Notes: generated from the letters alone by a model not told the origin. Shown: positions 24,828 through 34,473, counted from the first letter of the stretch. The stretch is 64,000 nucleotides of DNA from Blastococcus tunisiensis (GCF_900112815.1 NZ_FOND01000015.1:80191-144190), one strand, 5' to 3'. Numbers and translations are program-made.

Positions 24828-26995
24828 CCGTTCCTCCGGGGCAGGTACTCGTAGACCCACAGGTCACCGGTGTGCTCGACGACGCGCCAGTCCGGGTTCT
24901 CCGCCAGGTCGTCGAGCAGGTTCTGGTAGCCGCCCGGCTGGAAGGTGGCGTAGTAGGCGTCCCAGGCGCGCTGGGCCGCGGTGAAGACGATGAACGTCGG
25001 CTCGTCCGGCAGGAGGTCGACGAGGTTCTCCAGCCGCAGGTCGGTGAGCGGCCGGACCTGGAGGGTGATCTGCGGGTCGGTGTCGGGGTTCACGCCGACG
25101 AGCAGCACGTCCAGCGGCGCGTCCTGGTCGTAGAAGTCGAGGTAGTCCACCGAGGCGCGGCCCGGCCAGTTGGCCAGCGGGGAGATCACCACGGCGTCCG
25201 GCGTCTCCTCGGCCAGCCAGCCGGCGGTGGCGACGTCCTCCTCCCGCATCAGGTTCACCGACCAGAGGCCGAAGGACGACTGCGCCGTCAGCGCCGCGGC
25301 CACCAGCGCCCAGGCGACTCCCACGGTCGCCCACAGCAGGCGGGCCTGCAGCAGGCCGGCCAGCGCCGGCCCGAGCACCGCGGCGCAGCCGACGGAGGAG
25401 TAGAGGATGACCCGCAGGCTCGCCTCGCCGCCGTAGCTCTGCGCGGCCAGGAGGACGAACGGGGAGAACGCGAGCGCGCCCGCCACGACGATCCGTTCCG
25501 AGCGCCACAGCCCCCGCAGGCCGTGGCCGGGGATCCGCGCCAGGAGGACGAGCAGCGTCGAGCCCCACATCAGGAAGGCGGTGCCGCGGGCGACCAGGCT
25601 GCCCAGCTCGCTGCCGGGGGCGGTCACGGGCGGGAGGCTGTTCCCGGCGTTGCCGATCGGGTCGAAGCCGCTGATCAGCCCGTAGGCGGCGACCGCCTCC
25701 ATCCGGGACAGGACGTACGCCGCCAGCACCAGCGCCATGGCCGGCGCCAGCCACCACGGCGCCCGGCCCAGGACGGTCAGGGCCACCGCGAGGGCGACCA
25801 GCCAGAACGGGGTGAGCTGGTGGGTGGCGGTCACGACCGCGAAGAGCCCGAGGGCGAGGACGGCGCCGGCGGGGCTCGTGCGCGACTGGACGAGCAGCAC
25901 CAGGATCCCCGCGGCGAGGCACATCGCCAGGGCCTGGGGGGAGAAGTAGTCCTGCCCGACCCAGTTGAACGCGACGACGAGGGCCGCGGCGGCGGTCGCG
26001 CCGGTCGCCGACGAGCCGAGCGCGCGGGCCAGGGCCGCCGCCTGGAGCGCGATCAGCACGTGCACGAGCGGGGTGATCCACCGGGCCAGGTCGATGACGG
26101 CGACGCCGCTGGAGTCGCTGAACCAGCCGGCCCCGGCGAACATCGCCGGCCAGTTCATGTAGATGTCGGTGCCGCCGAGCACCTCCCGGCTCTGCTGCAG
26201 GGTGCCGACGACGCCGATGTGCTTGTACGTCCAGGCGGCGATGGGCACCGGCGCCGCCACCGACGCCGTCGCCCGCAGGAGGAGCAGCAGCGCGGCCGCG
26301 GCGAGCGCGCTCATCCCCACCCGGCGCAGCCGCAGGGCGATCAGCAGGACGATCCAGACCCCGAGCAGCGCGGCGGCGAACGTCGGCGGACCGGACACGA
26401 GCAGGCCGAAGACCGAGGGCTCCGCGTCGCGGATCGCGGGGATCGACCCCGCCCACAGCCCGACGGAGACCAGCAGCCCGAGGCCGAGGAGCACGGTGGA
26501 GCGGCGTGGCCGGGCCAGGTGCGGGGCCACCGGCGGCGCCGTGCCGCGCGACATCGAGACCCCGGCCGACGCCATGCTCGCGACCGCGACCGCCGCCGTC
26601 GCGAGGCCCGGCTCCCAGACGCCGGCCCACGCGCCCGCCGTGGACAGGCCGACGAGGACGGCCAGCCCCACCAGGGGCACCTGGGCCAGCTTCGTCATCG
26701 GTGCCATGCGCAGCCGGATCAGGACGGCGGCCCCGGGCGCGACCAGCCAGAAGGCGAGCAGCACGAGCCCCCGGACGGCGGTGCCGACGGAGCCGGTCGC
26801 GGTCGGGAAGCCGGCCACGACCACGAGCGCCAGCACCGACGACGGGACGATCGCCGCGGTCAGCCATCGGTCCACGGCCGTGGGCTGCGGCGGCAGGGTG
26901 ACCGGCGGGCGGCGGCCCGACCCGGTGCCCGCCTCCGCGCCGGCCCCGGGCCGCGGGGTCGGGGGCGCGATCGAGGGCAGGTGCCGGGTGGTCAC
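24824..26995 (-). CDS. Large polytopic membrane protein (glycosyltransferase-like)
   Basis: A 723-residue protein from GTG 26995. After a Pro/Gly-rich ~45-residue N-terminus come about 14-16 membrane helices (residues ~50-560), then a soluble C-terminal domain (VDYLDFYDQDAPLDVLLVG to WVYEYLPRRNG). The layout, helices then an extracytoplasmic C-domain, is that of GT-C-fold glycosyltransferases or polymer-assembly proteins. The segment GGTDIYMNWPAMFAGAGWFSD in an external loop could hold the acidic catalytic residue, but the family is not certain. It is the first gene of the minus-strand operon. Confidence 0.78.
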   Translation of the reverse strand: MTTRHLPSIAPPTPRPGAGAEAGTGSGRRPPVTLPPQPTAVDRWLTAAIVPSSVLALVVVAGFPTATGSVGTAVRGLVLLAFWLVAPGAAVLIRLRMAPMTKLAQVPLVGLAVLVGLSTAGAWAGVWEPGLATAAVAVASMASAGVSMSRGTAPPVAPHLARPRRSTVLLGLGLLVSVGLWAGSIPAIRDAEPSVFGLLVSGPPTFAAALLGVWIVLLIALRLRRVGMSALAAAALLLLLRATASVAAPVPIAAWTYKHIGVVGTLQQSREVLGGTDIYMNWPAMFAGAGWFSDSSGVAVIDLARWITPLVHVLIALQAAALARALGSSATGATAAAALVVAFNWVGQDYFSPQALAMCLAAGILVLLVQSRTSPAGAVLALGLFAVVTATHQLTPFWLVALAVALTVLGRAPWWLAPAMALVLAAYVLSRMEAVAAYGLISGFDPIGNAGNSLPPVTAPGSELGSLVARGTAFLMWGSTLLVLLARIPGHGLRGLWRSERIVVAGALAFSPFVLLAAQSYGGEASLRVILYSSVGCAAVLGPALAGLLQARLLWATVGVAWALVAAALTAQSSFGLWSVNLMREEDVATAGWLAEETPDAVVISPLANWPGRASVDYLDFYDQDAPLDVLLVGVNPDTDPQITLQVRPLTDLRLENLVDLLPDEPTFIVFTAAQRAWDAYYATFQPGGYQNLLDDLAENPDWRVVEHTGDLWVYEYLPRRNG

Positions 26996-27264
26996 CGGTG
27001 CCCGCCCGGAGCTCGGGAGGGCCGTCGGCGCAGGCCGGCGGGCCGGTTCACGTCCCGACCGCACGCGGGCAGCAACCGGCGGGTCCCGCTGCGCTCGGCC
27101 TGCCCCCGCACCCGCGCAGTCCACCACCAAAACAGCCGTCGTGGAGCCGATTCGTGCGCGCTGGGCCGCCGCGACGTGTGACACTGGCCGCCGCTCGGCG
27201 GCGGTCCGGCCGCCGGGAACCGTGATGACGACGCGAATCGGGCGGACGCCGGAGGGAGTGCCGG

Positions 27265-28185
27265 ATGGATCCCGCGCCCAGCCGCAGTCCGGACGGCGCC
27301 GCCCCGCTCGCCTGCGTCGTCCTCGCGCACACCGATCCGGTCCACGTCCGCCGCCTCGTGGCCGCGCTGGACCCCTTCCCCGTGTTCCTGCACTGCGACG
27401 CGCGGACGCCGGGGGACGTGTACGACCGGATGACCGCCTCCCTGCCGGACCGGGTGACCCTGCTGCCGCGGCGGAGCACCCCGTGGGGTGGCTGGGGCGC
27501 CGTCGAGGCGGAGCTCGACGGCTACCGCGCCGCGCTGGCCGCCACCGACGCGACGCACGTCGCCCTGCTCTCGGGCTCGGACTACCCGCTGATGGCGTCG
27601 GCGGCGATCGCCGGGACCCTGGCCGGCCTGCCCGGCCGCTCGATCGCCTGGTCGCGCCCGATGCCGGTTCCGGAGTGGGGGCTGGGCGGCGGGCTGGGGC
27701 GCCTGCGGTACCGGTTCGCCCCCTGGCGGAAGCGGACCCTCGTGCTGCCGCTGCCCCGCCGGCTCCCGCGGGGTGTGGTGCCGGCGGGCGGCTCGCAGTC
27801 GAAGGTGCTGGCCCGCTCCCACGCGGCGGCGGTGCTCCGGGTGCTGGACGGGCGGCCCGACCTGGTCCGGCGCTGGCGGCGCACCTGGATCCCCGACGAG
27901 ACGTTCGTGTACTCGGTCCTGCACACGCCGGCACTGGTGCCCGGCTGGGAGCGGGAGCGGATCCGCGCCGGCGCCTGGGTCATCCACTGGGCGGAGCGCG
28001 GGCCCGCGAAGAGCCCGGCCTGGCTCACCGTGGACGACCTGGACATGCTGCGCCGGGTCTGCGCGGACCCGCCGGACGGCGCGGCGAAGTTCTTCGCCCG
28101 CAAGTTCGGCACCGCCGTCGACACGGCGGTCCTCGACGAGATCGACGCGTCCTTCCGCGGGGCGCGCACTCCGGCTCCGGAATGA
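27265..28185 (+). CDS. Core-2/I-branching enzyme-like glycosyltransferase (GT14-type)
   Basis: A 306-residue protein from ATG 27265, with GGAGGGAG upstream. It starts LACVVLAHTDPVHVRRLVAAL and has ATHVALLSGSDYPLM (SGSDYP motif) and AKFFARKFGTAVD at the end, matching the paralog at 23787-24827 in order. It opens the plus-strand operon divergent from the large membrane protein. The stop overlaps the flippase start (ATGA). Confidence 0.86.
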   Translation: MDPAPSRSPDGAAPLACVVLAHTDPVHVRRLVAALDPFPVFLHCDARTPGDVYDRMTASLPDRVTLLPRRSTPWGGWGAVEAELDGYRAALAATDATHVALLSGSDYPLMASAAIAGTLAGLPGRSIAWSRPMPVPEWGLGGGLGRLRYRFAPWRKRTLVLPLPRRLPRGVVPAGGSQSKVLARSHAAAVLRVLDGRPDLVRRWRRTWIPDETFVYSVLHTPALVPGWERERIRAGAWVIHWAERGPAKSPAWLTVDDLDMLRRVCADPPDGAAKFFARKFGTAVDTAVLDEIDASFRGARTPAPE

Positions 28186-29612
28186 CGTCGGCGGTCGATC
28201 CGGCGCCCGCCGGTGCGATGTCGGGGCTGTTCGGCCGCGGGCTGCTCTACGTGGCCGTGGCGTCCGTCCCGTTCCTCAGCGCCGTCGTCGTCTCCCCGGT
28301 GCTCGCCTACCAGCTGGGGCCGCGCGGGTTCGGGCTCATGGCCGCGGCGATCGCCGTCCACCAGCTGCTCCTGGTGGTGTCGATCGTGGGACTGGACCAG
28401 GCGCTGGTGCTGCAGCGGGCCGAGGACGGCGACGACCGGGCCGCGCGCGGTCTCATCGCCGCCGGCATCGCCATCGCCGCCGCCACCACCCTCATGGCGG
28501 GTGTGGCCGGCCCGCTGTGGAGCCGGGCGCTCGGGTTCGCCGGCTTCGACGGTCTCGTCCTGGCGACCGTGCTGTGGACGCTGCCCGCCGTCACCGTCCA
28601 GCTGACGCTGGCCCTGCTGATGGCCCAGGACCGGCTGCGGGCGTTCAGCTGGGTCACCCTGCTGTCCACCGTGGGCAGCCAGCTCGTCGGCCTGGTGCTG
28701 CTGTTCACGGTCGGGAAGACCGCCGAGGTCTACGCGTGGGGCGGGGTCGGCGGCCAGGTGCTCGCGATGGCCGTCGGCGTCGCGCTCACCCGGCCGGACT
28801 GGCGCGGCCTGGTCGACGTCCCGGTCTTCCGGCGGTCGCTGCAGCTGGGGATCCCGCTGATGCTCGCCGGGTTGTCGGCGATCGTGCTCAGCGCCGGCGA
28901 CCGCCTGGTGATCCAGCGGCTGCTCGGCCCGGCGGAGACCGGCCGCTACCAGGTGGCCTACACGGTCGGGTTCGTGGCGGTCACCGTGCTCACGCTGACC
29001 GGGCACGCGTGGGGGCCGCGGATCGCCGCCGTCCGGGACGACGCCGAGCGGTGGGCGTTGATCGGCCGCTCCCGCGACGAGCTGTACCGGGCGCTGGCAC
29101 CGATCATCCTCGGCGTCGTCCTGGGGGCGCCGCTGCTGCTCCGGCTGGTGGCGCCGTCGAGCTTCGAGCCGACGCGGCTGCTGCCGGTCGTGCTGCTGGT
29201 GGTCCTGTCGGCGGTCCCGGTGGTGGCCGGCCTGGCGAGCAGCCGGGCGCTGATCACCGCCCGGCGCACCCGGCCGCTCGCGGTCGCGACAGCCGTGGCC
29301 GCGGCGGTCAACGTGGGGCTGAACCTGCTGGTCGTCCCGGCGTGGGGGCTGGTCGGGGCCGCCGCCGCGACGACGGTCGCGTTCACCGTGCAGGCGGTGC
29401 TGCAGCGGCGGGCGCTGCCGCCCGGTCTGGTGTGGCCGCGCACCCCCGCCCGGCTGCAGGTCGGGCTCGTGGGCGTCGCCGCGCTGGCGGCGGCGTCGGT
29501 GCTGCTGCCCCAGGACGCCGGGTGGATCGCCGTCCGCACCGGGCTGGCCGCCCTGTGCATCCCCTGGGTGCTGCACGGCCTGCGCCGCGCGCGGCGGGCA
29601 CCCGCGGCCTGA
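28182..29612 (+). CDS. Polysaccharide flippase (Wzx/MATE-like)
   Basis: A 476-residue protein from ATG 28182, overlapping the previous stop. About twelve to fourteen membrane helices. The features LAYQLGPRGFGLMAAAIAVHQ, SAGDRLVIQRLLGPAETGRYQVAY and the C-terminal VNVGLNLLVVPAWGLVGAA pattern are typical of the polysaccharide transport (PST) family. It should move lipid-linked repeat units across the membrane. A second, more divergent flippase is encoded at 37131-38441. Confidence 0.9.
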   Translation: MTSAVDPAPAGAMSGLFGRGLLYVAVASVPFLSAVVVSPVLAYQLGPRGFGLMAAAIAVHQLLLVVSIVGLDQALVLQRAEDGDDRAARGLIAAGIAIAAATTLMAGVAGPLWSRALGFAGFDGLVLATVLWTLPAVTVQLTLALLMAQDRLRAFSWVTLLSTVGSQLVGLVLLFTVGKTAEVYAWGGVGGQVLAMAVGVALTRPDWRGLVDVPVFRRSLQLGIPLMLAGLSAIVLSAGDRLVIQRLLGPAETGRYQVAYTVGFVAVTVLTLTGHAWGPRIAAVRDDAERWALIGRSRDELYRALAPIILGVVLGAPLLLRLVAPSSFEPTRLLPVVLLVVLSAVPVVAGLASSRALITARRTRPLAVATAVAAAVNVGLNLLVVPAWGLVGAAAATTVAFTVQAVLQRRALPPGLVWPRTPARLQVGLVGVAALAAASVLLPQDAGWIAVRTGLAALCIPWVLHGLRRARRAPAA

Positions 29613-29732
29613 TCGGGCGCCACGACGACGGCGGTTCCCAGGGGTTCCTCCGGCGGGCATGATCCGGGACCCGGTCGTCCGGGGGCTGCGGCGTCCCGGC
29701 GCGCACCCCGACGGATGTCTGGAGCCGATCCG

Positions 29733-30728
29733 ATGGTGGAGCTGTCCTCGCCCCGCGCCGCACTGGACCGCGCCCGCGCGCTCGCCGCCGCCGGAGCGCG
29801 CGCCCGCCAGCCCGACGGGATCACCATCTATCCGGTCGAGCGCCTGGGGAACCAGCTGTTCACCTACGCGGCCGGCCTGGCCCAGGCCCGTCGGCTGGAC
29901 TGCCCGTACTACGTCAGCCTCGGGTTCTTCGGCCCGCTCCGGCCGCAGCGCCCGTACGGGTTCTCCTACGGCCTGGACAGCTTCGACAACGGGCTCGCGG
30001 TGCCCGGGGACGAGGCGGCGCACCGGCCGATCCTGCGCGGCCTGCCGGTGATGTCGACGGCGGACGGGTGGCAGCGGTGGGTCGGGCGCCGCCTCGACGG
30101 CGCCGTCGGCGGGGTGTTCACCGAGGCCTCCTTCGCCTACGACCCGCGGATCGAGCGCATCCCGGTGGGCACCACCCTGCTGGGCTTCTTCCAGTCGTGG
30201 CGCTATTTCGACTCGGTGGCCGAGGAGGTGCGCAGCCGGATGCTGCGGCTGACGGCGCCGTCGTCCTGGTACGAGGAGATGCGCGGCCGGATCCGGCCGG
30301 GCGACGGGTCGATCGTGCTCAACGTGCGCCGGGGTGACTACGTCCTGCCGCAGGTGCAGGCCTTCCACGGGCTGGCGACCAGCGGGTACTACCGCCGGGC
30401 GCTGGAGCTCCTCCGGGATCTGGGCATCGACGGTCCGGTGTACGTGATGAGCGACGCCGTCGACGACGTGCTGGCGGAGTTCACCGGCTTCCCGGAGCTG
30501 GTGCCGATCCGGCCGCCCCGGGGGATCGACGCGTTCGAGCTGATCGCGCTGCTCGCCCGGGCCGACGCGCTGGTCGCCGCGAACAGCTCGTTCAGCTGGT
30601 GGGGAGGGTGGCTGGGGGAGCGCCCGGGGCGGCCGGTCGTCGTGCCGCGGCCCTGGTTCACCGACCGGTCGGTGGACACCGGCGACCTGGTCCCGCCGCA
30701 GTGGCTCACCCTCGGCCGCGAGCTCTGA
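29733..30728 (+). CDS. GT11-type alpha-1,2-fucosyltransferase-like enzyme
   Basis: About 331 residues. ATG 29733 is chosen because GGAG lies eight bases upstream; ATG 29715 would add six residues. GT11 markers are TIYPVERLGNQLFTYAAGLAQA (N-terminal GNQLF motif), LNVRRGDYVLP (the HxRRxD-like donor motif) and AANSSFSWWGGWLG at the C-terminus. The family transfers fucose or related sugars from GDP-donors. GDP-fucose synthesis genes are not in the window. Confidence 0.87.
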   Translation: MVELSSPRAALDRARALAAAGARARQPDGITIYPVERLGNQLFTYAAGLAQARRLDCPYYVSLGFFGPLRPQRPYGFSYGLDSFDNGLAVPGDEAAHRPILRGLPVMSTADGWQRWVGRRLDGAVGGVFTEASFAYDPRIERIPVGTTLLGFFQSWRYFDSVAEEVRSRMLRLTAPSSWYEEMRGRIRPGDGSIVLNVRRGDYVLPQVQAFHGLATSGYYRRALELLRDLGIDGPVYVMSDAVDDVLAEFTGFPELVPIRPPRGIDAFELIALLARADALVAANSSFSWWGGWLGERPGRPVVVPRPWFTDRSVDTGDLVPPQWLTLGREL

Positions 30729-30756
30729 GGCCGGGAGCCCTTGAGGCCGTCGGCCG

Positions 30757-31554
30757 CTACGGCGCCGGGACGGGCACCGTGTAGCTCGGGTCGTAGGAGA
30801 CCCGGTCGACGTAGACGTGCCCGGAGAAGGCCGGGTCGGGCTTCTCCGGGTCCTGCAGGGTGTTGGAGAACTCGACCTGGAGCACCGGGTGCATCGGTTC
30901 CTGGGGCACGTTGGTGGTCACCCGCGTCACCTCCACGCCGTCCTGGAAGAACGCGACGAACTCCGGGCCCCACTGCCACGTGTAGTCGTGGAACTCCGCG
31001 TCGTTCCAGGAGTACGGCACGCGGGACGTCCGGGCCGGGGCGAAGGTGATGGCCGGGTCCGTCGTCTGGAGCACCGCGGGGTAGGGGTGCGTCGCCGTCG
31101 TCTCCCCCTCCGGCCCGTCCAGCTCGTGGGTCCACTGGTCGTCGTTGGGCCACAGCAGGAAGGCGATGTGGTAGCCGGGGAACCGGTCGGTGCGCATGCG
31201 CACGGTGTAGGTGCCGAACTGGAAGCCCTCGTAGCCGAAGGGCAGCACGGCCGCGGCCTGGCTGTCGTGGCACCACCAGTCGAGCACCCCGTTCCGCACG
31301 CTGAGCACCTCGGAGGGGAAGTACTTCCCGCTGGTCCCGTCGCGGTAGGTCAGGTAGTCCGGGTACGCCGCCGGCGCCGAGCCGTCGGCCGGCCACTGCC
31401 CGAGCGGGACCGGGGTGTCGAACTCCTCCACGTAGCCCGCCGGCGGGGGCGAGGCTGGTCCCGGGGGGCGGACCGTGCTCGGCGGGTCGGCCGCGGTGCA
31501 CCCGGCGAGCAGGAGGGGGCCGATGCAGGCGAGGGCCCAGGCGGTGCGGCGCAT
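30757..31554 (-). CDS. GH16-family glycoside hydrolase lipoprotein
   Basis: A 265-residue protein from ATG 31554, with AGGAG upstream. The signal peptide RRTAWALACIGPLLLAGC ends in a lipobox, so it is a lipoprotein. The GH16 active site is HELDGPEGE (E-x-D-x-x-E) around residue 150. FGTYTVRMRTDRFPGYHIAFLLW and WNDAEFHDYTWQWGPEFVAFFQDGVEV are the usual beta-sandwich strands. It is an endo-beta-glucanase or transglycosylase type, probably trimming the secreted polymer. It is transcribed against its neighbours. Confidence 0.9.
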   Translation of the reverse strand: MRRTAWALACIGPLLLAGCTAADPPSTVRPPGPASPPPAGYVEEFDTPVPLGQWPADGSAPAAYPDYLTYRDGTSGKYFPSEVLSVRNGVLDWWCHDSQAAAVLPFGYEGFQFGTYTVRMRTDRFPGYHIAFLLWPNDDQWTHELDGPEGETTATHPYPAVLQTTDPAITFAPARTSRVPYSWNDAEFHDYTWQWGPEFVAFFQDGVEVTRVTTNVPQEPMHPVLQVEFSNTLQDPEKPDPAFSGHVYVDRVSYDPSYTVPVPAP

Positions 31555-31765
31555 CGCGGCTCCTCGTGGCGGGCGGTCGGCCAACCACGCTACGCGCCGG
31601 CCGCACGGATACCGGCTGCTCGCGCGCGACGGGATTGACCCCCCGGAACCGGCGGCCCAAGCTGTCGGCTCAGGTGGGGCAGCCGAGACGGTCGGCGGTG
31701 CCGGGCGCCACCGGGACGAGGCGGGGGACGCGGTGCCGGGAGAGGACCCAGGGACGGCGGGCCGG

Positions 31766-32746
31766 ATGGACGCGCTCGCGCCACTCGATCCGGCGACGCT
31801 GACGATCTCCGTCGTCATCTGCGCCTACACCGAGCAGCGCTGGGACGACGTGCTCGCCGCCGTCGGTTCGGTGCGGGCGCAGCGCCGTCCAGCGCTGGAG
31901 ACGATCCTCGTGGTGGACCACAACCCCGCGCTGCTCGCACGCCTGCGGGCCGAGCTGACGGACGTGCGGGTGGTCGAGAACGGCGGGGAGCGCGGCCTTT
32001 CCGGCGGGAAGAACACCGGCGTCGCCCTGGCCGCGGGCGACGTCGTGGCGTTCCTGGACGACGACGCGGTGGCCGAGCCGGACTGGCTCGGGGGCATGGC
32101 GGCCGGTTACGGCCGGCCGGACGTCGTCGGTGTCGGCGGGATGACCCTGCCGCTGTGGGAGACCGGCCGGCCGCGCTGGTTCCCCGAGGAGTTCGACTGG
32201 GTGGTGGGCTGCACCTTCGTCGGCCGGGAGCCGGGGGAGGTCCGCAACCTGCTGGGCGGCAACGCCTCCTTCCGGCGGGAGGTCTTCGACGTCGTCGGGG
32301 GCTTCCCGACCGGTCTGGGGCGCACCACGGCGAGCACCCGCCCGTTGGGCGGCGAGGAGACGGAGTTCTGCATCCGGGTGACCCAGCAGCTGCCCGGGGC
32401 GGTGTTCCTCTACGAGCCGGGGGCGGTGATCTGGCACCGGGCGCCGGCGGCCCGGGAGCGGTTCGCCTACTTCCGGTCCCGCTGCTACGCCGAGGGGCTG
32501 TCGAAGGCGCTGGTCACCCGCAGCGTCGGCGTGGGGGACGGGCTCGCCGCGGAGCGGGCGTACACCGCGGTGACCCTGCGGCGGGGTGTGGTGCGAGGGG
32601 TCTCCGAGGCCGTGCACGGCAAGCCCGCGGCGCTGGCACGGACCGGCGCGATCCTGGTGGGGCTGTCGGCCGCGACCTGGGGGTACGCGGTGGGCCGGGT
32701 GCAGACCCGCGGCGCCGGCCGGACGGCGGAGCGCCTGCCCGCATGA
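31766..32746 (+). CDS. Family 2 glycosyltransferase
   Basis: A 326-residue protein; ATG 31766 is preferred, though GTG 31733 with GGGGGA upstream is possible. Motifs: ISVVICAYTEQRWDDVLAAV, LVVDHNP, GDVVAFLDDDAVAEPDW (DDD) and LGGEETEFCIR. It resembles mycobacterial and actinobacterial GT2 enzymes for surface glycans. The stop overlaps the deacetylase start by ATGA, repeating the GT2-deacetylase pairing of the minus-strand operon. Confidence 0.87.
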   Translation: MDALAPLDPATLTISVVICAYTEQRWDDVLAAVGSVRAQRRPALETILVVDHNPALLARLRAELTDVRVVENGGERGLSGGKNTGVALAAGDVVAFLDDDAVAEPDWLGGMAAGYGRPDVVGVGGMTLPLWETGRPRWFPEEFDWVVGCTFVGREPGEVRNLLGGNASFRREVFDVVGGFPTGLGRTTASTRPLGGEETEFCIRVTQQLPGAVFLYEPGAVIWHRAPAARERFAYFRSRCYAEGLSKALVTRSVGVGDGLAAERAYTAVTLRRGVVRGVSEAVHGKPAALARTGAILVGLSAATWGYAVGRVQTRGAGRTAERLPA

Positions 32747-33543
32747 CGCCGGCCGTGCCGGTGCTGATGTACCACTCGGTGAGCCCGCAGCCTCCGGCCG
32801 CCACCCGGCGGCTGTCGGTGCACCCCGACGCGTTCGCCGGGCAGCTGGCGGTGCTGCGCCGGCAGGGCTGCACGACGCCCACCTTCGCGGAGCTGGGCGA
32901 CGCGCTGCGGTCGGGCCGGCCGCTGCCCGAGCGGTCGGTGGTGCTGACCTTCGACGACGGCTACGCGGACTTCCACGAGTACGCGCTGCCGCTGCTGGAG
33001 GCGCACGGGTTCACCGCCACGGTGTTCGTCACCACGGGCTGGCTCGACGATGCCGGGTCCGACGCCGCCGGCCGGCCGCTGGACCGGATGCTGTCGTGGG
33101 CCCAGGTGCGCGACCTCGCCGGGGCGGGCATCGAGATCGGCGCGCACAGCCACAGCCACGCCCAGCTCGACCAGATCGCCGCTCCGGCGCTGGAGGAGGA
33201 GCTGCGGCGCAGCAAGCTGCTGCTCGAGGGCGAGTTGGGGCAGCCCGTGGAGAGCCTGGCCTATCCGTTCGGCTACTCGAGCGCGCGGGTGCGGGCGGCG
33301 GTGGCCGACGGCGGCTACCGGTTCGCCGCCGCCGTCGGCAACCGGCTGCCCGGCCCCGGGGGTGACCTTATGGCGGTGCCCCGGCTCACGGTGCGCCGGA
33401 CGACGGGGGAGGCAGCGTTCACCCGGACCGTGCAGGGGGAGGGCATCGCCCGCCGGTTCGCCGTCGACCGGGCTTTGACGCGCGGCTGGGCGGCGGTGCG
33501 GCGGGGCAGGTACGCCGTCAACCGCGTGCGGGGGAGGGTCTGA
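32743..33543 (+). CDS. Polysaccharide deacetylase (NodB family)
   Basis: A 266-residue protein from ATG 32743. Motifs: AVPVLMYHSVSP at the start, VLTFDDGYADFHEYALP, GAHSHSHAQLDQI and LAYPFGYSSARVR. All metal-binding and catalytic positions seen in the paralog at 21905-22753 are kept. It ends with an Arg-rich tail. It probably deacetylates a sugar on the nascent polymer; the substrate is unknown. Confidence 0.9.
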   Translation: MTPAVPVLMYHSVSPQPPAATRRLSVHPDAFAGQLAVLRRQGCTTPTFAELGDALRSGRPLPERSVVLTFDDGYADFHEYALPLLEAHGFTATVFVTTGWLDDAGSDAAGRPLDRMLSWAQVRDLAGAGIEIGAHSHSHAQLDQIAAPALEEELRRSKLLLEGELGQPVESLAYPFGYSSARVRAAVADGGYRFAAAVGNRLPGPGGDLMAVPRLTVRRTTGEAAFTRTVQGEGIARRFAVDRALTRGWAAVRRGRYAVNRVRGRV

Positions 33544-33704
33544 CCGGGCCGTCGTTCGCGACCTGGCCAGCGGCGACGATCCGCGCGATCCCGGGCCGAC
33601 GTCTCTCAGGAGACCGACAGGCGGCGTCCCCTGCCGGCTGCCCTGGGGGCGGTTAGGCTTCCTTCAGAAGTGATGGCCGGCGACCTGGGGGCGAGGACGA
33701 GCTC

Positions 33705-33923
33705 GTGACCACCCCTCCATCGGAACCGGTCGCCGACCGGCAGCAGCCCACCGAGGTCGCGGCGCCGAAGCCGCTGGTCGAGCCGCAGCCCGGCGAGAAG
33801 GTGTGCTCCTGCGGGCACGGGCAGCGGGCGCACACGCACTACCGGCGGGGCAAGGACTGCGCGGTCTGCTCGTGCGGCCGGTTCCGCCAGCCCCTGCTGT
33901 CGCGGCTGGGCCTCAGGCGCTGA
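33705..33923 (+). CDS. Small cysteine-rich protein
   Basis: A 72-residue protein from GTG 33705. A Pro-rich N-terminus is followed by a compact motif CSCGHGQRAHTHYRRGKDCAVCSCG, with five Cys and two or three His able to bind zinc. The C-terminus is basic (FRQPLLSRLGLRR). No named family. It is convergent with the next gene, its stop lying within the end of that gene. Confidence 0.6.
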   Translation: MTTPPSEPVADRQQPTEVAAPKPLVEPQPGEKVCSCGHGQRAHTHYRRGKDCAVCSCGRFRQPLLSRLGLRR

Positions 33924-34473
33924 GTGCGGCCCGCCGTCGCCGGACGACGGCGGCAGCGGTGCCGATCGCGAGCACGCCGAGGTAGCCGGCGTACGGGGCC
34001 GTCACGGCGGTGTCGGAGAGCGGCCACAGCAGCGGCACCCCCGGCCCGGTGGCCAGGTCGCGGACCAGGTGCAGGGCCACGCCGACGGCCAGGCCGGCGA
34101 GGGGTGCGCGCAGGCGCCGGAGCAGTGCGGCGCCGCCGAGCAGGACGGCGATGGTCAACAGGGAATGCGTGACCGGGCGCCCGCTGCCGGCCGCCGCTCC
34201 CACTCCCCAGAAGTACAGCGGCAGATGGTCGACGTCGATGGCGACAATGCCGAGCAGCGCCCAGGGGAGGAGGTGCCGGAGGCGGGCCGGCAGCAGCGCG
34301 GCGAGGAGCACGAGGGCCGTGAGCAGATGCGCCGACTCGTCGAGCGCACCGTGCACGACGATCGGCCAGGCACGCCAGGCCAGCAGGCCGTCGATCGCTC
34401 CGACGAGGGCGAGCGCCACGAGCGGCAGCACCGGGTGCAGCCACACGTGACGGCGGTCCTGGATCCACCTCAC
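33913..34473 (-). CDS. YdjM-like membrane-bound putative metal-dependent hydrolase
   Basis: A 186-residue protein; start GTG 34473, with a purine stretch upstream; a start at 34560 would add 29 basic residues. Six membrane helices. LLGIVAIDVDHLPLYFWG and PVTHSLLTIAVLLGG are the HxxD/DxDH and GxTHS motifs of the DUF457 (LexA-regulated YdjM) family. It may act on a lipid or membrane substrate; biochemical function is poorly known. The end overlaps the convergent small gene by 11 bases. Confidence 0.8.
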   Translation of the reverse strand: MRWIQDRRHVWLHPVLPLVALALVGAIDGLLAWRAWPIVVHGALDESAHLLTALVLLAALLPARLRHLLPWALLGIVAIDVDHLPLYFWGVGAAAGSGRPVTHSLLTIAVLLGGAALLRRLRAPLAGLAVGVALHLVRDLATGPGVPLLWPLSDTAVTAPYAGYLGVLAIGTAAAVVRRRRAALSA

